Origin: Clostridium sp.
Lineage (GTDB): Bacteria; Bacillota; Clostridia; Clostridiales; Clostridiaceae
Direction of reading: 5' to 3'
Assembly (NCBI RefSeq): GCF_029258205.1
Contig: NZ_JARHZJ010000014.1
Span: forward strand, 1-34,320
Length of the DNA: 34,320 nt
Shown: positions 1-9,965 of the stretch, piece after piece
How positions within the stretch are numbered: position 1 is the first letter of the stretch
How the letters are laid out: the number at the start of each line of letters is the position of its first letter
The notes under the pieces: generated by a model
Databases searched by the model: none
The model's input: the letters and a program-made list of their open reading frames with translations, nothing else
Told to the model about the DNA's origin: nothing
Position numbers and translations under genes: made by a program

Positions 1-120
<120 letters not shown>

Positions 121-165
121 TCAAATAAACTCTACCTAGCGTGTTGTATTTTCCTTATTTTGGAT

Positions 166-241
166 TGGAGCTCACGATCGGGATTGAACCGACGACCTCC
201 GCCTTACCAAGGCGACGCTCTACCGACTGAGCTACGTGAGC
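166..241 (-). tRNA. tRNA-Thr (anticodon GGT)
   Basis: The minus strand folds into a full cloverleaf. The acceptor stem is GCTCACG/CGTGAGC, the anticodon stem TCGCC/GGCGG encloses the loop TTGGTAA with anticodon GGT, the T-loop is TTCAATC, the discriminator is T and CCA is encoded. It lies 66 bases upstream of tuf and is probably cotranscribed with it. Confidence 0.96.
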
Positions 242-276
242 ACCTTACATTCATTTAATTTACCTATGCCATAAAA

Positions 277-305
277 ATTTTACTACTAATAAAATTCTTT
301 GTCAA
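277..305 (-). promoter_or_regulatory. Sigma-A-type promoter for tRNA-Thr and tuf
   Basis: On the minus strand there is a perfect TTGACA (-35, 305-300), a 17-base spacer and TAAAAT (-10, 282-277). The expected transcription start is about 30 bases before the tRNA-Thr 5' end. This suits a strongly expressed stable-RNA and translation-factor unit. Confidence 0.75.
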
Positions 306-323
306 TACTTTTAAAAAATTGCA

Positions 324-971
324 TTATTTAATGTTTAAACATTTTTCAAGCTTTCTTTTTACACGTTGTAATGCATTATCTATAGATTTAGCTTCTCTAT
401 CTAAATCACAGGCAATTTCTTGATATGATTTACCATCTAAATAAGAATTTAACACTTCTAATTCTAGTTCAGAAAGTACACTGTTCATTGCACTTTCTAT
501 TTTTTCAACTTCTTCTTTACCTATGAATAATGATTCAGGATCTGTAATTGATATCCCTACTACAGTATCCAAAAGCGTTCTATCTGATTCTTCCTCGTAA
601 ATAGGTTTACTTAAAGAAATATAAGTATTTAATGGGATATGTTTTTGCCTTGTTGCAGTTTTTATAGCAGTTATTATCTGCCTTGTAACACAAAGTTCTG
701 CAAAACTTTTAAATGATGCAAACTTATCTGGATTAAAATCTCTTATTGCTTTATATAATCCAATCATTCCCTCTTGATATATATCTTCTTTATCTGCTCC
801 TATAAGAAAATATGATTTAGATTTAGCTTTTACAAACTGCTCATACTTACTTATTACATATTCTTGAGCCATATTATCACCATTTTTAGCTAACATAACT
901 ATTTCTTTGTCTGTTAAATCTTTAAATTCTTCATAATTATTAATTTTAGCCAAATCATAAGTAATCCCCAT
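324..971 (-). CDS. sigH: RNA polymerase sigma factor SigH
   Basis: This is a sigma-70-family factor of 215 residues, matching the size of Bacillus SigH (Spo0H), which starts the sporulation programme and directs other stationary-phase genes. Region 2 covers roughly residues 40-110: DIYQEGMIGLYKAIRDF binds core polymerase and the -10 element, and ATRQKHIPLN follows at about 106-115. Region 4 is a helix-turn-helix at about 165-210, with SYQEIACDL and a basic end. The gene order rlmB-rae1-sigH-tuf supports orthology. The Shine-Dalgarno match is weak (GGGGGGCAG), so translation may be modest. The assignment as SigH rather than another sigma-70 member rests on length, region 2 sequence and synteny. 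Confidence 0.93.
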   Translation of the reverse strand: MGITYDLAKINNYEEFKDLTDKEIVMLAKNGDNMAQEYVISKYEQFVKAKSKSYFLIGADKEDIYQEGMIGLYKAIRDFNPDKFASFKSFAELCVTRQIITAIKTATRQKHIPLNTYISLSKPIYEEESDRTLLDTVVGISITDPESLFIGKEEVEKIESAMNSVLSELELEVLNSYLDGKSYQEIACDLDREAKSIDNALQRVKRKLEKCLNIK

Positions 972-1051
972 ATTCTCTGCCCCCCAGATAAAAATCTAAC
1001 ATCCAATAAATTACAAATAAATTATAAGGTTTATATTTGACTTAGTCAATA

Positions 1052-1561
1052 TTACCCTCTTCTCATTTTTTCCAATTTTTCTAATACACTTTCTTCTAAA
1101 GTATCACCTAAAAAATTTTTACCTAATTCTAATTTATTTTTCTCTGCCTTTTTTCTAATGTTATCCTGAACTTTTAACACTTCATTGTAAAATTCAATAG
1201 ATGACATTCTTACAGCCCCTCTTTGAAAAACAGTTTGTTGTTCTAATCTATCTGATGTTACAACAACAATTTCTACCTTTCTCCCTAGCTCATCTACCAT
1301 TCTCTCAATATATGCATCAGCAATTTCGCCTTCTTTTGTAAATACAGTAATTATATTTCCACATACCTCTTTACTTTCAATATTTCCAGCAACCTTATGA
1401 GCATCAAAAACTAAATAAATTTTACACGAGTTAAAAGCAGCATAATTTTCAAGCATTTCTGTAAGCTCTGTTCTAGCTATATCATAGCTATAATTTTTTG
1501 ACTTTTTTAGATTAGGCCAACTATTTATAACATTATAACCATCTATAAATATAACTCTCAT
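1052..1561 (-). CDS. rae1: NYN-domain ribosome-associated mRNA endonuclease (Rae1/YacP)
   Basis: A 169-residue protein of the YacP/NYN family with a PIN-like fold. In B. subtilis this protein, Rae1, cleaves mRNA in the ribosomal A site during translation. The N-terminus MRVIFIDGYNVINSWPNL carries the family's metal-binding aspartate in the DGYN motif. Further acidic residues occur in FDAHK (about 52-56) and GEIADAYIERM (about 78-88), as expected for the active site. The C-terminus is charged and probably helical. The gene lies between rlmB (15-base gap) and sigH (80-base gap), the same order as in Bacillus. Cleavage activity is inferred from the family. Confidence 0.88.
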   Translation of the reverse strand: MRVIFIDGYNVINSWPNLKKSKNYSYDIARTELTEMLENYAAFNSCKIYLVFDAHKVAGNIESKEVCGNIITVFTKEGEIADAYIERMVDELGRKVEIVVVTSDRLEQQTVFQRGAVRMSSIEFYNEVLKVQDNIRKKAEKNKLELGKNFLGDTLEESVLEKLEKMRRG

Positions 1562-1576
1562 CTCATCACTCTTTTT

Positions 1577-2446
1577 CTACTTTATTATTCTTGATTTTAA
1601 TACCTCATACATCATTATGCCTCCTGCGACTGAGGCATTTAAAGAATTTATTTTTCCAACCATTGGAATTTTAACCAACTTGTCACACTTCTTCTTAGTT
1701 AGATTTGACATTCCTCTACCTTCACTACCTATTATTATTCCACAAGCACCTTTGAAGTTTGTTTCATAGCTATATTCTTCTCCAGCTATATCAGCTCCGT
1801 ATATCCATACATTATTAGCCTTTAATTCTTCAATAGCATTATTTATATTAGTAACTTTTGCAATTTTCATATGTTCAATAGCTCCCACAGAAGCTTTATA
1901 AACAGTTCCAGTTACTCCAACATTTCTTCTCTTTGGAATTATGATACCATGTGCACCACATAATTCTGCTGTTCTTACTATTGATCCTAAGTTATGTGGA
2001 TCTTCTAACTCATCTAAAATAACTATAAATGGATCTTCATTTTTACTTTTAGCTAAATCTAATATATCTTCAACAGTACTATATTTAAAAGGAGTTATTT
2101 GTGCTATTACTCCTTGGTGAGCTTTAGTTTCGCTCATTAAGTCAAGTTTCTTTCTATCAACTTCTTTTACAACTATTTTCTTTTCTTTAGCTAATCCTAA
2201 AATTTTATTTATTGAACCTTCCATTTTTCCATTAGCTATAAATATTTGCTCTATAGTTTTATCTGACTTTAATAATTCTATAACAGCATTTCTTCCTTCA
2301 ACTAAATCTTCTCTTACTTTAACTTCTTCTTCAACAAAATTTCTATTATTTCTAGCGTATTTTTCTTCTCTTACTCTTTGTTCTCTTTCTAAAGCATACT
2401 TTTGCTTACGAGTTAATTGTTTATATTTATTTTCTGACTTTGTCAT
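1577..2446 (-). CDS. rlmB: 23S rRNA (guanosine-2'-O-)-methyltransferase RlmB family
   Basis: A SPOUT/TrmH-family RNA 2'-O-methyltransferase of 289 residues. After a charged extension of about 45 residues comes a substrate-binding domain starting at VEGRNAVIELL (about 50-60). The catalytic knot domain shows all three family motifs: NLGSIVRTAELCGAHG (about 153-168), IIIGSEGRGMSN (about 238-249) and KIPMVGKINSLNASVAGG (about 259-276). The trefoil knot binds S-adenosylmethionine. RlmB methylates G2251 in the E. coli 23S P-loop; the exact target here is inferred. The ATG is preceded by AAGGAGAGAACA. The long basic N-terminal extension is seen in several clostridial relatives. Confidence 0.9.
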   Translation of the reverse strand: MTKSENKYKQLTRKQKYALEREQRVREEKYARNNRNFVEEEVKVREDLVEGRNAVIELLKSDKTIEQIFIANGKMEGSINKILGLAKEKKIVVKEVDRKKLDLMSETKAHQGVIAQITPFKYSTVEDILDLAKSKNEDPFIVILDELEDPHNLGSIVRTAELCGAHGIIIPKRRNVGVTGTVYKASVGAIEHMKIAKVTNINNAIEELKANNVWIYGADIAGEEYSYETNFKGACGIIIGSEGRGMSNLTKKKCDKLVKIPMVGKINSLNASVAGGIMMYEVLKSRIIK

Positions 2447-2468
2447 ATTGTTCTCTCCTTAAAAATTT

Positions 2469-3206
2469 CTATTTCCCAAGATATAATGTTCTCATCTCTT
2501 TAAGCTTTCCACAACACATTTTCCCTTCAGGACATGGACCTGCTACGCAACTTGGACCTGCATTCTTAAATAGTATTGGTGCAACTTTTTTAACTTCATT
2601 AACCATTTGTTCCGCCATATTTCTTATTTCCCATTGAGCTCTGTCACAACATCTATGATTGAAGAAATTCATTAAACTTCTAGCATTCATAGTAAATACA
2701 ATTTTTGTTTCACAAGCATTAGGAAAGACATATCTTGCATCTTCTATGGCTTTTTTTTCAGCTGTTTTTTCTCCCATTCCTTCACTAATATACTTAGTTT
2801 TTAATCTTTCAACTATCTCATCATATGCCTTTTGTGCACCTTTCATTTGATCAATAAATAGCTTTTTAGCAACTTCATCTGCTTCTATAGCTGGTGGTAC
2901 TATGTATTCAAATTGATTTAACTTAACATATCTTTGAGATTGCTGTGAATAGGATGCTATTCTATGTCTAACTAACTGATGAGTCAAGCTTCTTGAAACC
3001 CCTTCTACTGCAAAAGTAAATGAAACATGCTCTATAGGTGACATATGTCCATATGACATAAGCATATTTAAAAATTTTTCTGCTCCTTCATCAGTTAAAT
3101 TTTCTAATATATCATCAACTCCCACAGGACTATAGCATAATTTAGCCGCTGCTGCTATTGTCTTTTCTGGTTCTTGTGTATATTGTAACAATTTAACTTT
3201 TAACAT
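2469..3206 (-). CDS. thyX: Flavin-dependent thymidylate synthase ThyX
   Basis: ThyX makes dTMP from dUMP using FAD, NADPH and methylene-tetrahydrofolate, independently of ThyA. The signature RHRxxSxxxxSxR is present as [13 protein letters not shown] (about 82-94), and a second conserved block, [20 protein letters not shown], is at about 176-195. The length of 245 residues is normal. The C-terminal tail has several cysteines ([16 protein letters not shown]), a feature I associate with clostridial ThyX tails. AAGGAGAATTATTA precedes the ATG. The gene sits between mrnC (15-base gap) and rlmB (22-base gap), interrupting the order found in Bacillus. Confidence 0.97.
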   Translation of the reverse strand: MLKVKLLQYTQEPEKTIAAAAKLCYSPVGVDDILENLTDEGAEKFLNMLMSYGHMSPIEHVSFTFAVEGVSRSLTHQLVRHRIASYSQQSQRYVKLNQFEYIVPPAIEADEVAKKLFIDQMKGAQKAYDEIVERLKTKYISEGMGEKTAEKKAIEDARYVFPNACETKIVFTMNARSLMNFFNHRCCDRAQWEIRNMAEQMVNEVKKVAPILFKNAGPSCVAGPCPEGKMCCGKLKEMRTLYLGK

Positions 3207-3221
3207 TAATAATTCTCCTTC

Positions 3222-3632
3222 CTACACATGGATTTCTATACATTTCAATAAGAACTCATTTAATCTCTCTTCTTTTCCAGTAAGATATAAATAACCTACT
3301 AAAGCCTCAAATCCTGTTGCATTTCTATAATCTCTAACATTTGCGTTTTTAGGTACTGTTGCTGACTTAGCATTCCTACCTCTCTTATAAATATAAAGTT
3401 CGTCTTCCTTTAACTCACCTTCTAAAGCATTTATTATGTCACTTTGTGCCTTAGCTTTTACATATTGTATTGCTTTAACATGTATTTTGTGAGCTGATAA
3501 ACCTGCATTTTCACTTAATATATAGTTTCTTATAAAAACTTCGTAAACTCCATCTCCTATTAAAGCTAATTGAAGTGGGTTTAACATTCTAGCTTCACCT
3601 TTTGAAAACTCTCTGTATAATAAATTCTTCAA
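3222..3632 (-). CDS. mrnC: Mini-ribonuclease III (MrnC), TTG start
   Basis: A 136-residue RNase III catalytic domain with no double-stranded-RNA-binding domain. MrnC matures 23S rRNA precursors in B. subtilis as a dimer. The catalytic helix is LQLALIGDGVYEVFIRNYIL (about 19-38), with the conserved aspartate in GDGVYE. The second acidic patch is in ATGFEALVGYLYLTG (about 107-121). The start is TTG at 3632, with GGAG eight bases upstream. An internal ATG (residue 16, giving MLNPLQ) is possible but has no comparable ribosome binding site. Its place between cysS and rlmB matches Bacillus. Confidence 0.92.
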   Translation of the reverse strand: MKNLLYREFSKGEARMLNPLQLALIGDGVYEVFIRNYILSENAGLSAHKIHVKAIQYVKAKAQSDIINALEGELKEDELYIYKRGRNAKSATVPKNANVRDYRNATGFEALVGYLYLTGKEERLNEFLLKCIEIHV

Positions 3633-3810
3633 TATCTTATCTCCTTTTGTTTGAGCTTAATTTAAAAATAATATAGAATTTATTTATAACTATTAAACTA
3701 CAAATTTAAATCTAATTCAATCAAAGATTTTAATATGATTTAATTTAAAAATTTTTAATTATTTAATTTACTTTTATTTTAATAGTTATCAAATAAAATT
3801 CTTTAAAATA

Positions 3811-3843
3811 ATAACTTGCAAAAGAAACCTCCTTTGCAAGTTT
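3811..3843 (-). terminator. Intrinsic terminator after cysS
   Basis: A 10-bp stem, AACTTGCAAA with TTTGCAAGTT, lies just past the cysS stop and is followed on the minus strand by ATTATTTT. The 170 bases between it and mrnC are A+T-rich and show no other gene; they probably hold the mrnC promoter. Confidence 0.75.
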
Positions 3844-3853
3844 ATTATCTAAA

Positions 3854-5254
3854 TTATATCATCTTCCATCTAACACCTTGAGGTGTATCTTCTAATACAA
3901 TCCCTCTATCTTTTAACTCATCTCTTATTTTATCAGCTAAAGCAAAGTCTCTATCTTTTCTAGCTTGTTGTCTTTTATCTATTAAAGCTTCAATCTCTTC
4001 TTCTAGATTTCCTTTAGTTGATTTTTGGAACATTCCTAATGGCTCTCCTAATTCTCTTATTAAATCTAAAGATTTTTTAGCTAATTCCTTCGATGAATCA
4101 ATTGTTATATTTGTATTAGTGTCTTTTATCAAATCAAATATAGCTGTTATAGCATCAGCTGTATTAAAATCATCATCCATTTTTTCAATATATCTTTCTT
4201 TATATTTATTTAATGACTCTAAGTAAGATTTTTCTTCTTCATTCATTTCTTCTCTAGAAACTTCATCTATTAAGTTTTCTAAATTTCCTATAGCATTGTA
4301 TATTCTTTCAACTGAGGCTTTAGCTGACTCTAATAGATCTTCACTAAAGTTAAGTTGTTGTCTATAGTGAGCTGATAACATTAGAAATCTTATAACATCA
4401 GCATCATATCTTTCTAATATTTCTCTCGCAGTAAAGAAATTATTTAATGATTTTGACATTTTTTCATTGTTTACATTAACAAAGGCTGAATGTAACCAAT
4501 ATCTCGCAAAAGGTTCACCAGTTAAAGCTTCACTTTGTGCTATTTCATTTTCATGGTGAGGGAATTTTAAATCTGATCCACCAGCATGAATGTCTATAGT
4601 TTCACCTAATAATTTTTTAGCCATGCATGAGCATTCTATATGCCATCCTGGTCTTCCCATTCCCCAAGGACTGTTCCAAGCTGGTTCACCTGGTTTTTGA
4701 GCTTTCCATATAGCAAAGTCCATTGGATCTTTTTTTCTTTCATCAACACTTATTCTAGCACCTGATTGAAGATCTTCTATATTCTGTCCTGATAATTTTC
4801 CATACCCCTCAAATTTCTTAGTTGAGAAATAAACATCTCCATCAACTTCATAAGCATATCCCTTATCAATTAACCCCTTAACAAACTTTATTATTTCACC
4901 AATAAATTCCGTAGCTCTTGGATTAACTGTAGCTCTTTCTATATTTAATGCATCTGCATCTTTGTAATACTCTTTTATATAAGTATCTCCAATTTTCTTT
5001 ACAGTAGTTCCTTCTTCATTAGCCTTTTTTATCATCTTGTCATCTATATCTGTAAAGTTTTGAACAAAATCAACTTTGAATCCTCTGTATTCAAAATATC
5101 TTCTTATAGTATCAAAAACTATAAATGTTCTACCATTTCCTATGTGAAAAAAGTTATACACAGTAGGACCACAAACATACATTTTAACTTCTCCTGGAGT
5201 TAAAGGAATGAATTCTTCTTTTTTCTTATTTAAAGTATTATAAACCTTAATCAC
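3854..5254 (-). CDS. cysS: Cysteinyl-tRNA synthetase, GTG start
   Basis: A class I synthetase of 466 residues that charges tRNA-Cys. The HIGH-type motif is [11 protein letters not shown] (about 34-44) and the KMSKS motif is [11 protein letters not shown] (about 264-274). The zinc site includes Cys28 in [10 protein letters not shown] and the cysteines of [11 protein letters not shown] (about 205-215). A DALR-like anticodon region fills the C-terminus, ending in GVRWKMI. The start is GTG at 5254, with GTAGGAGGGTCAAGTA immediately upstream. Its position upstream of mrnC is the same as in Bacillus. A terminator follows at 3811-3843, so it is probably not cotranscribed with mrnC. Confidence 0.97.
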   Translation of the reverse strand: MIKVYNTLNKKKEEFIPLTPGEVKMYVCGPTVYNFFHIGNGRTFIVFDTIRRYFEYRGFKVDFVQNFTDIDDKMIKKANEEGTTVKKIGDTYIKEYYKDADALNIERATVNPRATEFIGEIIKFVKGLIDKGYAYEVDGDVYFSTKKFEGYGKLSGQNIEDLQSGARISVDERKKDPMDFAIWKAQKPGEPAWNSPWGMGRPGWHIECSCMAKKLLGETIDIHAGGSDLKFPHHENEIAQSEALTGEPFARYWLHSAFVNVNNEKMSKSLNNFFTAREILERYDADVIRFLMLSAHYRQQLNFSEDLLESAKASVERIYNAIGNLENLIDEVSREEMNEEEKSYLESLNKYKERYIEKMDDDFNTADAITAIFDLIKDTNTNITIDSSKELAKKSLDLIRELGEPLGMFQKSTKGNLEEEIEALIDKRQQARKDRDFALADKIRDELKDRGIVLEDTPQGVRWKMI

Positions 5255-5358
5255 TACTTGACCCTCCTACTTTATATTATTAGTAAATCACCCTATATTA
5301 AAATAAGGTTATCTATATATTATATTCTAATTATATACAATTCCGTTAACCTTATAAA

Positions 5359-7071
5359 TTATAAAGCTAAATTTGCTTTTTCAAATTCTTTTCTTACTCT
5401 ATTATAAACTTCTTCTATAGATAAAGTCTCAACTTCTCCACCATTTCTAAGTTTAAATTCAACTTGACCTTCACCAATCATTTTTCCAACAGTTATTCTC
5501 ATTGGAATTCCCATTAATTCAGAATCTTTAAATTTAACTCCAGCTCTTTCTTTTCTATCATCAAGTAAAGCTTCAACTCCAATTTTTCTTAATTCATTGT
5601 ATATTTCTTCTGCTTTAGTTGCTTGTTCTTCATTTTTAACGTTAGCTGGTATAACTGATACATGGTATGGAGCTACTTCTAACGGCCATATTATTCCATT
5701 TTCGTCATTGTGTTGCTCTATTATTGATGCTACAGTTCTTGTAACTCCTATTCCATAACATCCCATTATAAATGGTTTAGCTTTTCCATCTTCATCAATA
5801 AATGTTGCACCCATAGATTCTGAATACTTAGTTCCAAGTTTAAATATATGTCCAACCTCAGTACCTCTTGAAATAGTTATTTCCTTTCCACACTCAGGAC
5901 ATTTTTCTCCTATAGTAACATTTCTGAAGTCACCAACTATTCCTTCAAAATCTCTTCCATAGTTTACATTCTTTAAGTGCATATCAGTTTCATTAGCACC
6001 AATTATAAAGTTATACATATTAGCTACCTCTTGATCAACTAATAACATATCTACTTTTATCCCTATAGGACCCGCAAATCCAACCGAAGCTCCAGTAGCT
6101 TCTTTAACAGCCTCTTCACTTGCCATTTCTAGTTCTATAACTTCTCCAATAGCATTAGCTATCTTAATTTCGTTAGCTTCTCTATCTCCTCTTACTACAA
6201 CAGCAATAACCTTATCATCAGCTTTGAATATTAAAGTTTTTGCTATTTTCTTTGGTGAGCATTCAAAGAATTTTGCTAAATCTTCAATTGATTTAACAGC
6301 TGGAGTTTCAATTTTTTCTACTTCCATTAACCCTTCTTTTTCTGCATGCTCTGGTGTTGATGGAGCTTTTTCTATATTAGCTGCATAATCACAAGCTGTA
6401 CAGAATACTACATCATCTTCTCCAACTTCTGATTTAACCATAAATTCAGCTGAACCTGATCCACCTATAGCTCCTGAATCAGCTGCAACTGCTTTAGCAT
6501 CTAATCCACATCTATTGAATATATTAACATATGCTTTTCTCATTTTTTCATATGCTAAATCTAATCCTTCTTGATCTTTGTCAAAGCTATATCCATCTTT
6601 CATTATGAATTCTCTTGATCTCATAACTCCAAATCTTGGTCTTCTTTCATCTCTATACTTAGTTTGTATTTGATAAAGATTTAATGGTAATTGCTTATAT
6701 GATTTTATTTCATTTCTAACTATATCAGTAAATACTTCTTCGTGAGTTGGCCCTAAGCAAAAATCTCTGTTATGTCTATCTTTTAATCTAAACATTTCTG
6801 CTCCATAAGCATCCCATCTTCCTGATTCTTGCCATAACTCAGCCGGTATTAAAGCTGATGCTAAAAACTCTTGAGCACCTGCATTATTCATTTCTTCTCT
6901 TACTATATTTTTAACATTTTCTATAACCTTTAATCCTAAAGGCATATAGTTATAAATACCTGCAGCCATCTTTCTCATAAGACCCGCTCTAAGCATAAGC
7001 TTGTGACTTTCTATTTCTGCTTCCGCTGGAACTTCTCTTAAAGTTCCTACTAACATATTTGACATTTTCAT
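5359..7071 (-). CDS. proS: Prolyl-tRNA synthetase (bacterial type with editing insertion)
   Basis: A class II synthetase that charges tRNA-Pro. With the start chosen here it has 570 residues, normal for the bacterial form. Motif 2 is in [24 protein letters not shown] and motif 3 is in [20 protein letters not shown] YbaK-like editing domain, which deacylates Ala-tRNA-Pro, is inserted at about 225-385. A longer frame opens at 7089, but its second and third codons are AGG AGG, which is the Shine-Dalgarno sequence for the ATG nine bases downstream at 7071 (MKMSNML). The gene lies behind a proline T-box leader and has its own promoter. Confidence 0.97.
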   Translation of the reverse strand: MKMSNMLVGTLREVPAEAEIESHKLMLRAGLMRKMAAGIYNYMPLGLKVIENVKNIVREEMNNAGAQEFLASALIPAELWQESGRWDAYGAEMFRLKDRHNRDFCLGPTHEEVFTDIVRNEIKSYKQLPLNLYQIQTKYRDERRPRFGVMRSREFIMKDGYSFDKDQEGLDLAYEKMRKAYVNIFNRCGLDAKAVAADSGAIGGSGSAEFMVKSEVGEDDVVFCTACDYAANIEKAPSTPEHAEKEGLMEVEKIETPAVKSIEDLAKFFECSPKKIAKTLIFKADDKVIAVVVRGDREANEIKIANAIGEVIELEMASEEAVKEATGASVGFAGPIGIKVDMLLVDQEVANMYNFIIGANETDMHLKNVNYGRDFEGIVGDFRNVTIGEKCPECGKEITISRGTEVGHIFKLGTKYSESMGATFIDEDGKAKPFIMGCYGIGVTRTVASIIEQHNDENGIIWPLEVAPYHVSVIPANVKNEEQATKAEEIYNELRKIGVEALLDDRKERAGVKFKDSELMGIPMRITVGKMIGEGQVEFKLRNGGEVETLSIEEVYNRVRKEFEKANLAL

Positions 7072-7124
7072 AATATACTGCCTCCTCATAAGTTATTTAT
7101 AATATTTTGATTAAATTCATTTTA

Positions 7125-7359
7125 AAAATAAAAAAAGCTCTACCCTAAAAAACTTTAGGGCGAGCTTATATTTCGCGGTACCACCTAAATTTGTACTCTA
7201 TTCATTGTTAACGGTATTAAACCCGGTTAGTTTTTTGCCACGACTCCAAAGTAGGTTCAAAACATGTTGAAAATCTCTCAGCCTAGTATTTTCTCTCTGT
7301 ATAAGCGTTTTTACTAATCTTTTTCACAGTCTTTACAACTATTAAATTTTATTAAATCT
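7125..7359 (-). promoter_or_regulatory. T-box riboswitch of proS (proline specifier)
   Basis: The minus-strand leader carries the canonical T-box sequence AGGTGGTACCGCG (around 7172-7190), followed by a terminator: GCTCGCCCTAAAG paired with the later TAGGGTAGAGC, then a T-run (7131-7168). Upstream, the Stem I region contains GAACCTACTTTGGAG, placing a CCU (Pro) codon at 7255-7253 in the usual specifier context. UGGU in the antiterminator bulge fits a tRNA ending ACCA, as tRNA-Pro does. Uncharged tRNA-Pro should stabilise the antiterminator and allow proS expression. Stem boundaries are approximate. Confidence 0.93.
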
Positions 7360-7365
7360 TATAAA

Positions 7366-7394
7366 ATTATATCCTTATAAAAATAACATGTCAA
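7366..7394 (-). promoter_or_regulatory. Promoter of the proS T-box transcript
   Basis: The minus strand shows TTGACA (7394-7389), a 17-base spacer and TATAAT (7371-7366). The predicted start near 7359 gives a leader of about 290 bases. The promoter lies directly after the ispD stop, so proS is independent of ispD. Confidence 0.82.
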
Positions 7395-7418
7395 TATACT
7401 GTCTATATCTTGTGATCA

Positions 7419-8099
7419 TTACTTAACAAAATTTTCTGCTAATATTAAATCTTCTGGTGTTGTAATCTTTATGTTTTTATAATCACCTTCAAAAAGATAC
7501 ACTTTTTCTCCTAAAAGCTCTACTATCATAGTATCATCCGTAACCTGAATTTTTTCATTCTTAACTTTATCATGACCTTTTTTTATTAAGTTATATTTAA
7601 AGCACTGTGGAGTTTGAACAGCCACTAAAGTTGCTCTATTTGGTGTATCTACAGAGAACCCTTCTAAATTTTTAACTTTTATAGTATCCTTTGGCATAAC
7701 ACCTGGGGCTGCTGCCCCAAACTCCCTAGAATACCTTATTCCATCTTCTATTATTTTATTACTTACAAAAGCTCTTGCTCCATCATGTATTAAAACAATA
7801 TCACAATCTTCTATGAAATTTAATGCATTATAAACTGAATCCTGTCTTTCCTTTCCTCCCTCAATAATTTTAGAAATTTTAAAATCAAATCTAGGTTCTA
7901 TTTCTCTTTTAAAATACTCTATTTCATCTTTGGGTAGAACAAGAACTATTTCATCGATTTCTGTGCATTTCTCAAAAGCTTTTAAAGTATAATATATTAT
8001 AGGTTTCCCATTTATTTCAATGAATTGCTTACTAACATCAGCACCCATTCTTTTTCCTTTTCCACCTGCTAATACTACGCTAACTACTTTTCCCATCAT
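7419..8099 (-). CDS. ispD: 2-C-methyl-D-erythritol 4-phosphate cytidylyltransferase
   Basis: IspD joins MEP to CTP in the non-mevalonate isoprenoid pathway. The N-terminal nucleotide-binding loop is [12 protein letters not shown], followed by SKQ. Other family motifs are IHDGARAFV and the basic-loop region [13 protein letters not shown]. The frame opens further upstream with a TTG at 8129, but AAGAGG lies six bases before the ATG at 8099, so I place the start there (226 residues, normal length); the adjacent ATG at 8096 is also possible. It follows yacL by 10 bases and is probably cotranscribed with it. The ispF gene that follows ispD in Bacillus is not present here. Confidence 0.95.
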   Translation of the reverse strand: MMGKVVSVVLAGGKGKRMGADVSKQFIEINGKPIIYYTLKAFEKCTEIDEIVLVLPKDEIEYFKREIEPRFDFKISKIIEGGKERQDSVYNALNFIEDCDIVLIHDGARAFVSNKIIEDGIRYSREFGAAAPGVMPKDTIKVKNLEGFSVDTPNRATLVAVQTPQCFKYNLIKKGHDKVKNEKIQVTDDTMIVELLGEKVYLFEGDYKNIKITTPEDLILAENFVK

Positions 8100-8109
8100 T
8101 AAATTCCTC

Positions 8110-9216
8110 TTAAGATTTATATTTAGCAAATATCATTCTTCCTGCTGCTGTTTGAAGTACTGAAGTTACAACTACTGTTATTTCTTTTCCCATGTACTTT
8201 CTACCACCTTCTACAACAATCATAGTACCATCATCAAGATAAGCAACTCCTTGTCCAGATTCTTTTCCATCCTTAACGACAGTAAGAGTCATCTCTTCTC
8301 CTGGTAATACCACTGGCTTAATTGCATTTGCTAATTCATTTATATTTAATACTGGAACACCTTGAAATTCAGCTACTTTATTTAAGTTATAATCATTTGT
8401 TACAACCTTACCATTTAATTTTTGTGCTAATTTTAGAAGTTTAATATCAACCTCTGCTATTTCTGGAAAATCACCTTCCCACATGATTACTTCTATTGAA
8501 AGTTCTTTTTGAATTTTATTTAAAATATCTAATCCTCTTCTTCCTCTTGTTCTTTTTAAAGAATCTGAACAATCTGATATATGTCTTAATTCATCAAGAA
8601 CAAAAGTTGGAATTACTAAAGCTCCCTCTATGAAACCAGTTTGGCATAAATCAAAGATTCTACCATCAATTATTACAGATGTATCTAAAACCTTTGGAGT
8701 AGCTTCACTCTTCTGATTAGAAGAATTCTTTGATTTTTTTTCTTTAGATTGATTTTTTCTAAAATTCTCAAAGTATCCTGTAATCCCTTCTCTTTTTTTA
8801 ACAGCTATATCTGCTCCTATAACCATAGCTATTATGTTTATGATAACTGACACAATAGGAGCTAACATGCCATTTAATCCACTTAAAAAGCTACTTAATG
8901 GCAACGTTATTACTAAGGCTAATAATAAAGCTACTATAGCACCCCCAGCTCCAAATATTATTTCACTTGGAGATAATTTAGATATTCCTTTTTCTATAAA
9001 TGTTATAAGTTTTCTTGTAGCTTTATAAATAAAAGGAGAAAGAATAAATAAAATGATTCCAAAAACAGCAATTAAAATTATATAAAATGATACCTTTAAA
9101 AAAATATTTGTTAGATATTGATTGCCTATAGCACTTTTTCTTATTCCGTCTGCTAAGACAAATCCAATCAATAACCCTAAAATAGTGAAAAATACTCTAA
9201 AAATTTTCTTTATCAC
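8110..9216 (-). CDS. yacL: YacL-type membrane protein with PIN and TRAM domains, GTG start
   Basis: A 368-residue integral membrane protein. Four hydrophobic segments fill about residues 1-135. A charged linker of about 25 residues, rich in Lys and Ser, leads to a PIN-family nuclease domain at about 173-290. That domain holds [11 protein letters not shown] and the acidic VTNDYNLN motif that would bind metal. A TRAM-like RNA-binding domain ends the protein (about 305-368, including [18 protein letters not shown]). An RNase role at the membrane is inferred; the substrate is unknown. An upstream ATG at 9261 is in frame, but ATAGGAGGTGAGTTT places the start at the GTG at 9216. The yacL-ispD order matches Bacillus. 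Confidence 0.92.
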   Translation of the reverse strand: MIKKIFRVFFTILGLLIGFVLADGIRKSAIGNQYLTNIFLKVSFYIILIAVFGIILFILSPFIYKATRKLITFIEKGISKLSPSEIIFGAGGAIVALLLALVITLPLSSFLSGLNGMLAPIVSVIINIIAMVIGADIAVKKREGITGYFENFRKNQSKEKKSKNSSNQKSEATPKVLDTSVIIDGRIFDLCQTGFIEGALVIPTFVLDELRHISDCSDSLKRTRGRRGLDILNKIQKELSIEVIMWEGDFPEIAEVDIKLLKLAQKLNGKVVTNDYNLNKVAEFQGVPVLNINELANAIKPVVLPGEEMTLTVVKDGKESGQGVAYLDDGTMIVVEGGRKYMGKEITVVVTSVLQTAAGRMIFAKYKS

Positions 9217-9456
9217 AAACTCACCTCCTATATAATTATTGACATATTTAGTTTTTATCATTCATAGTTGTAAAATATTTATAATATATTTTCTTAATTA
9301 TAACATATTTAAGTGCTTTAGAACTTACAAATATTGTTTAATTATTATAATTAATAAATTACCCCCTATAAATATTTCTAAATTTGATTTATATTTAAGT
9401 CAAGTTAACAAGCTAATTAGTTTTTAACATATATTTAGTTTTGCAACCTAAATCAT
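9217..9456. other. A+T-rich divergent intergenic region, no gene
   Basis: This is the space between yacL (minus) and the gene at 9528 (plus). It is very A+T-rich, with a TATAAT-like hexamer on the minus strand around 9297-9302 that might serve yacL but lacks a good -35. The short frames it contains lack ribosome binding sites. I see no other feature. Confidence 0.5.
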
Positions 9457-9486
9457 TTGACAAATATAACCAAAAAATTCTATAAT
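9457..9486 (+). promoter_or_regulatory. Sigma-A-type promoter for the gene at 9528
   Basis: TTGACA (9457-9462), an 18-base spacer and TATAAT (9481-9486) are both perfect hexamers. The start of transcription would be near 9493, about 35 bases before the ATG. This suggests active vegetative expression. Confidence 0.8.
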
Positions 9487-9527
9487 TACTATAAGGTCAA
9501 AGATTAGTATATAAGGAGTGAAACACT

Positions 9528-9929
9528 ATGAAGGACGTAATTTTTGACGATTTTCAAAATAGCGTTAATAATTCTTTACTTAGACACAAAAGCATATTAG
9601 ATATATTAAGTAAATATCAAGAATCACAAGCAAGAGCTAGCAGAGCTATATGCAAAGCCGTTACTAATTGCGGCTGCATAGAAATTTACGCTAAAAAGCA
9701 AAGTATGCTAGAGGATGATTACCTATCCTTAGAAGAACTTAATCCACGCTTAAATTCTCATATCAGAGGCTGCTTATGTGAAAATTGCAGAGAAGTTATA
9801 GAACGTGAACTTGGAAACAATCTGTTCTATTTAACTTCACTATGTAATGCACTGGATATAAACCTATTTGATATCTTATTAAAAGAATATAACAAAATAG
9901 ATACTTTAGGTAAATTTACTTTTAGATAA
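9528..9929 (+). CDS. Conserved clostridial protein, weakly MazG-like, cysteine-rich
   Basis: I do not recognise a named function. The protein has 133 residues and should be almost entirely helical. Cysteines cluster in two places, C48-x-C50 (NCGC) and C82-x-C84-xx-C87 (GCLCENC), which could bind a metal. The C-terminal half, ENCREVIERELGNNLFYLTS followed by CNALDINLFDILLKEYNKI, resembles the second half of MazG-like all-alpha NTP pyrophosphohydrolases (EELGDVLFYL...). The aspartate expected after ELG is asparagine here, so catalysis is doubtful. AAGGAGTGAAACACT precedes the ATG. It is monocistronic, with a strong promoter and a terminator, and lies between disA and yacL, which run on the opposite strand. 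Confidence 0.85.
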   Translation: MKDVIFDDFQNSVNNSLLRHKSILDILSKYQESQARASRAICKAVTNCGCIEIYAKKQSMLEDDYLSLEELNPRLNSHIRGCLCENCREVIERELGNNLFYLTSLCNALDINLFDILLKEYNKIDTLGKFTFR

Positions 9930-9934
9930 ATATT

Positions 9935-9965
9935 AAGTGCCATATTTATATGGCACTTCTTTTTA
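9935..9965. terminator. Shared terminator of the 9528 gene and disA
   Basis: AAGTGCCATA pairs with TATGGCACTT around a four-base loop, followed by CTTTTTATAAATTTTT on the plus strand. The hairpin lies between the two convergent stop codons. The plus-strand U-tract is good; the minus-strand one is poor, so termination of disA here is less certain. Confidence 0.8.
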
